This document shows, piece by piece, positions 57,734 to 64,000 of a stretch of DNA of 64,000 nucleotides. Position 1 is the stretch's first letter. The number at the start of each line of letters is the position of its first letter. Under the pieces are notes generated by a model that saw only the letters and a list, made by a program, of their open reading frames with translations, did not search any database and had not been told where the DNA came from. Source of the DNA: Verpa conica (Eukaryota > Ascomycota > Pezizomycetes > Pezizales > Morchellaceae). Position numbers and translations under genes: made by a program. The DNA is taken from positions 434,001 through 498,000 of the forward strand of contig JAUFSD010000013.1 of assembly GCA_033030425.1 (NCBI GenBank), given 5' to 3'.

Positions 57734-59476
57734 GCCGTTTTCGGGGCCAGTGTTAAACTCTAGTGTTCATGTAGAATTTATGAACGTGCTGGTTTCGGGG
57801 AAATACAGTGTTTTGTGAGAGTCGCTGTGAGGCCAAGCATTGATTTTACCAACGTATCTAAATAGGGTTAGGGTTTATATATCCAATCAAATGGGCGCTT
57901 TACTGGTGTTAGTGATTCACTTTGTTAGTGCGAGACACTAAATACTAACGTCAAAAGTAGATAAAGCTGAGACAACCTATCGACGAAGCTAGCCAAACAA
58001 TGACTATAAGTAAGAAAATACCGATCTCTACTATAGAATAGACACAGAGAAAAGGAACAAGGGCGCAAATTCATCCTACCGCCTCCACAATATATACATG
58101 CGCTAAAAGAAGTAAGACCATAAAATAACTACATGTAATCAACTAAACCTACTCATAAAACCAGAAACACTATTGGCCTACATAGAGTGGAGATCTTTTA
58201 CAAAACGGATGAAAATGACTAATTAGTGGTTGTATAACAATTTGTACCTGCAGTTGAGGCGCGTGTAACAATCACTAATCTAAGCCTCCCATACTCCACC
58301 CCCCCCACATAGTCTCTCCGATATATCTAAACGTAGTTACACCTTTGTAGCTAGAAGCTTCTAGCCTGTTCATCGCTGACTAAGCAACTCCTACTAGTAC
58401 CACCCAACCCCCCAAGTCGATATTACCCATAAGGCGGGTAATCGTTCTCCCGCACTAATATTACCGTAAAGTAAAGAAGCAATCTTATATGTACGAAGCG
58501 GGAGGTAGAGAGGCTATATACAAAATATACAGGGGTAACCGGAGATTCAGCTACTTTTGGACATTCCAATTTCGCCTCTTCATTATCACCTTGGCAAGTA
58601 ACCCCTACCTTCGCCCGAAACTCCCCGTAGAGCTAGGTCATTCCTAGTATCAACTCTCTAAATATCTACCGGTAGGTAGGCAGGTGGTGTCGGCCGAGTG
58701 TAAGTAGATTTCATGAACTGGATAAGGTAGGTTTCAACTAAATTTTATGAAGGGCTAGAGTAATTAGGGATATTTAGTGGTGGGAGTGACCCTGATTTTG
58801 AATACGCGTAGGTCAAGAGTAGGAAGAGTGGGATAGTGAGATTTTTCGGGGCACGAAATAGATGCTAGAGGTAAATCTTTGCTTCATATCTTCTTTTATT
58901 GCCACGCGGCTTTAGAGAGGGCAGGTGGGACGGGCGAGTGATTACTTATGATTATACTACTCTCATGTCAGGTAGTTGGAAAGCCTTCTCCAACTAGGAC
59001 CCTCAGTCCCAGTGTTAGAAATCTCATAGAAGCGCCCTAACAATATACAACGTAGCTTACAAAAGCAATAAAGAAACTTTTGGGTTATCTACACTATAAG
59101 CGTGATAATCTTGGACAGAGGGAGCTACAGCCTAGAGAGGGTAGCACTACTACAAGCAAACCTATGCGGAGGTGCAATCTAGAACTTGAGACATTGGTGG
59201 TTGGAAGCGAGTGATTTTTCCTGACTCTACCCTAGCTGAATACATAGTAGTCCAAAACACTCTAGCTCAGGTTGATACTCCTACACAGCCCCTTCGCTAT
59301 TCCTGATAGACTTCGAAGCTACATCCCCACCTTAGGAGTTACACTCACTTCTCCTCATGAAATATCACTCGATATCCACGCTCTATAAAAACATATTTGA
59401 ACTTTTCTTTGCTTAAAAATTACAATTATCCCACCGGACTTTTCCACCCTACAACTTACAAACACCATAAAACTCC
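57734..59476. other. Intergenic spacer
   Basis: No gene. Contains TACATGTA at 58130 and moderately AT-rich sequence with scattered short C runs. Frames are all short. Confidence 0.55.
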
Positions 59477-61589
59477 TTACAGGAAGCTCACAAGCGTACT
59501 CAGCATATCCTTCGTCAACTTCTGTTCCTCATCCGCTTCATCCTTCATCCCATCGATTTGTTCTACACCCCATTAGCACCACTCATATCCTTCACAAGAA
59601 GCAGAAAGACATACCTTGTAAAGTCTTCCTAACCTCCCCCAGACCTTGTGCACCCCCCATCAATTCCCTAACCTTCCTTCTTGCGCCATCATCCTCCGCA
59701 CACAACCACGCGAGCACTAGATCTACCATCTGGAGGCAAAACAGTCCTGCGTCTAGCCTCCTCGAGAACCATTCTTCGCTCATATCGTCTAGATCCTCCA
59801 CCTTCAGCCTCGCCCTCTGCTCCGCAATCTCCTTCTCAACGCCCAACATCCTTGCCGCATACCCTGCGCGCAACTTCAGTAGCTTCGTAATCTTCTCATA
59901 ATCCTTCTCTACAAACTTCGCTAGCGTTCTGATCCTCGCCGCAGAGTCAGCGGGCAGTAGCATTAGTAGCGCGGCAAAGATACCGAGAAGGTGCTCCGTT
60001 GTCTGTCCGTCACATTTCTTCATAAACATTCCGAAAACCGTCTTTAGTCCTGCAGCGTCGACGAGTCGTGCAGCGACAGAAGCACCTTGTTGCCCGCCTA
60101 CTGCATGGTCGAGGAGTCGTAGTGCTCGGGGTTTGCTCATTTTCCCCTCCCGTAGCATGATGAGTGCTAGTTCAACTCCTTCTGCTTCAACGAATTTTTC
60201 TTTTCCTTCGATTTCATCAACGACGCAGGTGATGCAGTCAAAGACATTTTCGACGAATTCCTCTTCGTCGCCGCCTTTAACGGGGTCGCGTTTTCGGTAT
60301 GGGGAGAGGAGCTGGAGGAGGATGTCGACACCATTGAGGGAGGTTAGTTTCTGTCGGTTTGTTTTAGAGGATTGGAGTAGGACCGCGAGGAGCTCGGCGG
60401 AGTATTGTTTGTTTTGACTGATTGGGGATTCGCGAGCCTGAATACGGGTTAGGAGCCATGGGAGGACGGAGGTAGAGGAGACGATGAGATCTGCGAGCGA
60501 TTGTTGGGATGCGAGGTTCTCAAAGACACCTGTAGGTTCAGATCAGTGAAAAATCCATAGTTAGAAGGGGAGGAGGGATATACTTAGAGTGTGGTAGACA
60601 CCATGCCGATCAGTCTCGATACTCTCGTTCAATCGCGATAAATTCTGCGTAAGCATTTCGAGGAGCTGCGCTTCCACCATACCATCGACGAGGGCATTCC
60701 ATTGCTCTGGCTCCGCCTCGACCTCGTCGTCCGTAAGCTCACTGATCACCTCTACGACATCAATCGCGATATCTGTATTCTCATGTGCCAACAAGCTAAC
60801 CAAACTCCCCAAGCACCCCAGTCTCCGAAACTCCTCAAATAGCTCTGGATGCTCTGATAGTACACTCAGGGCTTTAATATCAGCATCCAGATCCGCCTCC
60901 GAAGCCATGAACCTACAACTCCAAATCAGCATCCTCCCTAGAAATATAGAGGAAGAGGAAGAGGGGGACGAACTTATGTGGATCGTCTTCAAACTTCCCC
61001 CTCATTTCAGCATTCTTACTGATCTTCCTCTCAAACGCCAATGCCGTCTTCCTCAGCCACCCCGCATCAAGCTTCTCCGCCCCTACCGCGCCCGCTTCCC
61101 GCTCCCGCTCGTCAACATAGTCGAGGATCTCAGCCTGCTTACTATCCACGCCGCCGCCAAAGAAGCGTCCACCCTCTTCATCCTCCTCCTCCGGTGTATT
61201 ATCAAAGAAGTCTGGTGGGAGACCGTTATCGTTCCCCTCTCCCCCTTCTTCTTCTCCCGACACGGATGATGCGGCTCTGCTGATTGTGTCTAGTTTTGCA
61301 GACTTGTATGCGGCGACTAAAGAGGACGGTGAGTTAAACATTGTGAGGAGAGGGGGGGAGGTAGGCGTGAGGGAGGAGGGAGGGAGGGAGGGGCGTACTT
61401 GGGTCTACGGATGGTTCGGCTTTGCGTTTTTTCGAGTTGGGGTTGGAGGAAGGCTTCCCGGGCAGCGCTGGTTTCTGTTAATGGCCGTCAGCACGATCGA
61501 GCGATCGGGCAACAACCGAGATCGGAAGCCGCAGCATGAAGAGGGAGTGTGGATAGACGAACCTTGAAGAGACTGTCTATGTCTGCCAT
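59477..61589 (-). CDS. CTNNBL1: Beta-catenin-like protein 1 (CTNNBL1), splicing-associated armadillo protein
   Basis: Six exons (61563-61589, 61399-61474, 60974-61316, 60584-60912, 59615-60529, 59477-59562) give 591 residues, close to the known length of this family (about 560). It is a nuclear armadillo/HEAT-like protein that in animals associates with the PRP19/CDC5L spliceosome complex. A basic, signal-like N-terminus (NPNSKKRKAEP) is followed by an acidic stretch (FFDNTPEEEDEEGGRFF), then the conserved start of the repeat domain (LDAGWLRKTALAFERKISKN, DPHKFMASEADLDADIKALS, LFEEFRRLGCLGSLVSLLAH) and long helices to the C-terminus (EEQKLTKDMLSTLVSFL). The first exon encodes only MADIDSLFK and lies 88 bp from the next. 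All joins keep phase. Some introns are just 52-61 bp. Confidence 0.93.
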
Positions 61590-62785
61590 GTTTTGAACTG
61601 TAGAGTGAGAATTGTGTAGGTTACGAGAGGAAGAGGGGGAGAGGAATAGAAGTAATGACTTTGAAGGGAGTCGGAGGCTCTTTTGATCACTTGTTGTTCT
61701 GGGGAACGCGACGGGGGGTGGGGAGGTGGACTGGGGACGGGGACGGGGACGGGGACGGGGACTGGGACTGGGCTGGACCGGGCTGGACTGTGCAGAAAGA
61801 GACAAGACAAGACAGACAGGCGGATAGTAGCGAATAGGACAGGTAAACCCAGTATTTCCTCAAGCGGTGTTGGGCCAGCCAAGCAGTGGGAGAAAGAAGG
61901 TAAACCTGGTGTGGTATATAGAATTCCTTCAATTGCGCTGTAGATAAGGGTATGGCAGAGTCCTCCGTGAATATTCCCCAACCCCCGTGAGACTTTTTAA
62001 TTCAACCCCTCGATGATCACGCGCGGCTTCAGGTACTCGTGCAGGATAAATCTTAAAATCTTGCTGCAGAGTAATTTGCAAAAAAAAAACAACGGTTTTT
62101 AAGGAAAGAGGATTGTCGGCCCGACCTTGCTTGGTCAAGTCAGGAACAAACACCGATATATATTCATATAGATCTTCTCTCATAATTTCATAACTACATA
62201 ACATAAATACTATCGTTATTCTCATGGACAGAATAAAAGGGCCCTCACTCCCCTCCCCTCCCCTCCCCTTCCTTTTGGTGACGTGGTTTTATTCCCTCCC
62301 CCTACCTATATCAAATTGTGATATTCCTTATTCTCGTCCTTGCGCCCGGAGTTGAATCTTCCAATCCCCTTCCCCTTCCCCTAACCCTCAACGCCCGGCC
62401 CGCATATACCTTGTTATTTATCCGAAACCTGTTGAAACCAAACCCAAAGGAAGAAAAGAAATAAATAGAGAAAAAATAATGACAGACTCCGTATCCATAA
62501 TCTATCTCGAAAAGACGAAGGTATTGTATAAAGACACCTTCAACCCTTCCAATATGTACTAATGCCTCACAACCATCAAATACCCGCTATTACTCCGTTA
62601 TAAAACCCATGCCCATACTTTTCACCTGATATTCTTACAGTCCAAACCGATACCCCTTATGCCTAAATGACAAACACAAGGGCGTAGCATACTGTAATCG
62701 TCAAAGTTATCAACACTGTCACAGATCACGTAGTCAGTTTCAATACACCTCTCACAGAATGGCAGTCAAAAAACTCCCCCCACCC
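61590..62785. other. Intergenic spacer: CTNNBL1 promoter to transporter 3' end
   Basis: Next to the CTNNBL1 start is a G-rich minisatellite (61733-61768). At 62249-62272 a CCCCT repeat forms a short pyrimidine tract. Otherwise no frames or known elements are seen. Confidence 0.55.
61733..61768. repeat. GGGGAC minisatellite
   Basis: Five perfect GGGGAC units and one TGGGAC, followed by GGGCTGG-like sequence, lie 144-180 bp upstream of the CTNNBL1 start. Repeated G4 runs on the plus strand (template strand for CTNNBL1) could form a G-quadruplex. Confidence 0.9.
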
Positions 62786-64000
62786 TCAGGTAAACTCACT
62801 CAATGCATACTGTGCCAGCAATATCCTGCAAGCACACCCCCAATCAGTAACGTTCCAGGAAATTCTCACATATAGGAAGGAGGTGAGAGTCCTCGTGTCT
62901 CGATTCCCTTTTCATTTTTTACTCACGCTGACAGCGCCGACATCTCCACGCACCCCTCCGGTCCCAATGGGGCGAATATGTTCGTTATATATACCTGTGC
63001 TGTTGCTGTCGGGACTTCACATCAAGTCAGTAACCTCAAAACACCAACACGAGACCCCTCGTAAGTTACTAAAGATGCACATACCCGCACTACCGATGAT
63101 CAGAACCAATGGGAGCATCTTATCCTCTGATGAGATCCAGGGTGTTTGCTTTTTTAGACCTATTGTCCACGATATGCCAATGATTGGACCTATGAAGGAT
63201 CAGTATGGTACGGTTTCCGCATAGAGATAGGGAGTGGCGAGTCCACGGAGTAATGTGGGGGGAAGTGGTATTAGTGATATGCTATGAACCGGAAGTTCAT
63301 CCCATTCCGACCACTCCTCGTTCCTCCCAGACTCGGACATAGACTCCAAGACCAGCCCAGCTGATCCTTGAACCTCTCACTCGCCCCCCACATACCACAC
63401 ACGAAAGAAAAAAATCAAAAACAAAAATAAAAGTAAAAGAATCTCACCAACAACAAGCTTCAACATAGCCATTAGAACAGCCGATTTCCAAAACCCCTTT
63501 GGAAGCCCCGCCATACTCAGTCTACTCAGTGCTGCCCCTAGCAGCAGGAGTCCAAGAACTGGTACTGAGGGCTCCGCAAAGCTCGCAACATCCATTAGAA
63601 ATTCCAATGGTGGTTGGTTGTCTGGCGCAGTTGGCATATTGATTCCTTTGGTCTTTACGAACAGTGCTTTCAGCACTGGTACATTTGCCACTACTAGCGA
63701 AACCACAAGTGCGAGAGAGGGTGGAGTGATGAAGGGCTGGACAGCTGTCCAGAGGCGACGGACTAGTGACTTGGCTGGGGGGAGTGTAGGCGATATGGAA
63801 GCCTTTTCATCAAGCTCTAAGGGGATATCTGATGTCCTCTCTATTGTGGAGAGATGGGTTATGGATTGTAGGGGTTCAGGTGAATTATGTGGTGCTGGCT
63901 TTTCTTCAGGGTGTGGGAGAGAAGTGTGGAGATCGATACCCTCAGTGTGTGGCACCGGTTTTCGAGTCACTGTTCGGGCTATCACCTTAATGCTTTCGAT
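62786..64000 (-). CDS. PIN-like/ECM3-type membrane transporter, C-terminal part
   Basis: Partial: the frame is open to the right window edge, so the start is missing. Visible exons are 63448-64000, 63085-63189, 62927-63014 and 62786-62825; introns are 63190-63447 (long, 258 bp), 63015-63084 and 62826-62926. A hydrophilic loop (KPVPHTEGIDLHTSLPHPEE) precedes the C-ter membrane block: PPSLALVVSLVVANVPVLKA, DNQPPLEFLMDVASF, SVPVLGLLLLGAALSRLSMA, then GPIIGISWTIGLKK, AVPTATAQVYITNIFAPLGP and a final AILLAQYALSEFT. This is the Mem_trans family of auxin-efflux-like carriers, known in fungi as ECM3-type proteins of the endoplasmic reticulum or secretory membranes. The VPTAT motif is diagnostic. The substrate in fungi is uncertain. 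All joins keep phase. Confidence 0.88.

Overview
The window looks like nuclear DNA of a filamentous ascomycete (Pezizomycotina). Genes are broken by many short introns (mostly 52-110 bp) with GT donors, CTGAC/CTAAC-like branch sites and AG acceptors. Several products belong to families typical of these fungi: an STB6-like protein, a ubiquitin-like-domain protein with a fungal N-terminal domain, an F-box/ankyrin fragment, a CorA-like membrane protein and a fungal kelch membrane protein. An early-diverging class such as the cup fungi is my guess only. No rRNA, organelle or bacterial features were seen.

Layout. Bases 1-7954 hold no gene I can support. On the minus strand follow a 1167-residue disordered protein (7955-11600), a 2-oxoglutarate/Fe(II) oxygenase (12546-14605), a doubtful small gene relic (15130-15581), a broken CorA-like gene with an SH3-like segment (17936-19798) and a small gene (20823-21347) that has a paralogue at 32449-33213. 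About 11 kb between those two paralogues is gene-poor; it holds a TIR element (30562-30926) and a tRNA-like sequence. On the plus strand lie a SAP-domain gene (35342-38150), a kelch/transmembrane gene (41026-43372), a METTL21-type methyltransferase (45077-46182) and a PanB-like gene (47055-48364). Back on the minus strand are an STB6-like gene (49936-52665), a ubiquitin-like/zinc-ribbon gene (53742-55356), an F-box/ankyrin pseudogene (56966-57733), CTNNBL1 (59477-61589) and a PIN-like/ECM3-type transporter that runs off the right edge (62786-64000).

I rebuilt gene models by hand. All proposed splice junctions keep phase, and the sum of each CDS is divisible by three. The genes do not form an obvious pathway or cluster. 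They are mostly unrelated housekeeping or lineage-specific genes separated by long spacers that carry simple repeats, G/C homopolymers, two MITE-like elements and a strongly over-represented palindrome, TACATGTA. Nonsense codons of the TGG-to-TAG or CAA-to-TAA type in several broken genes hint at RIP-like mutation.
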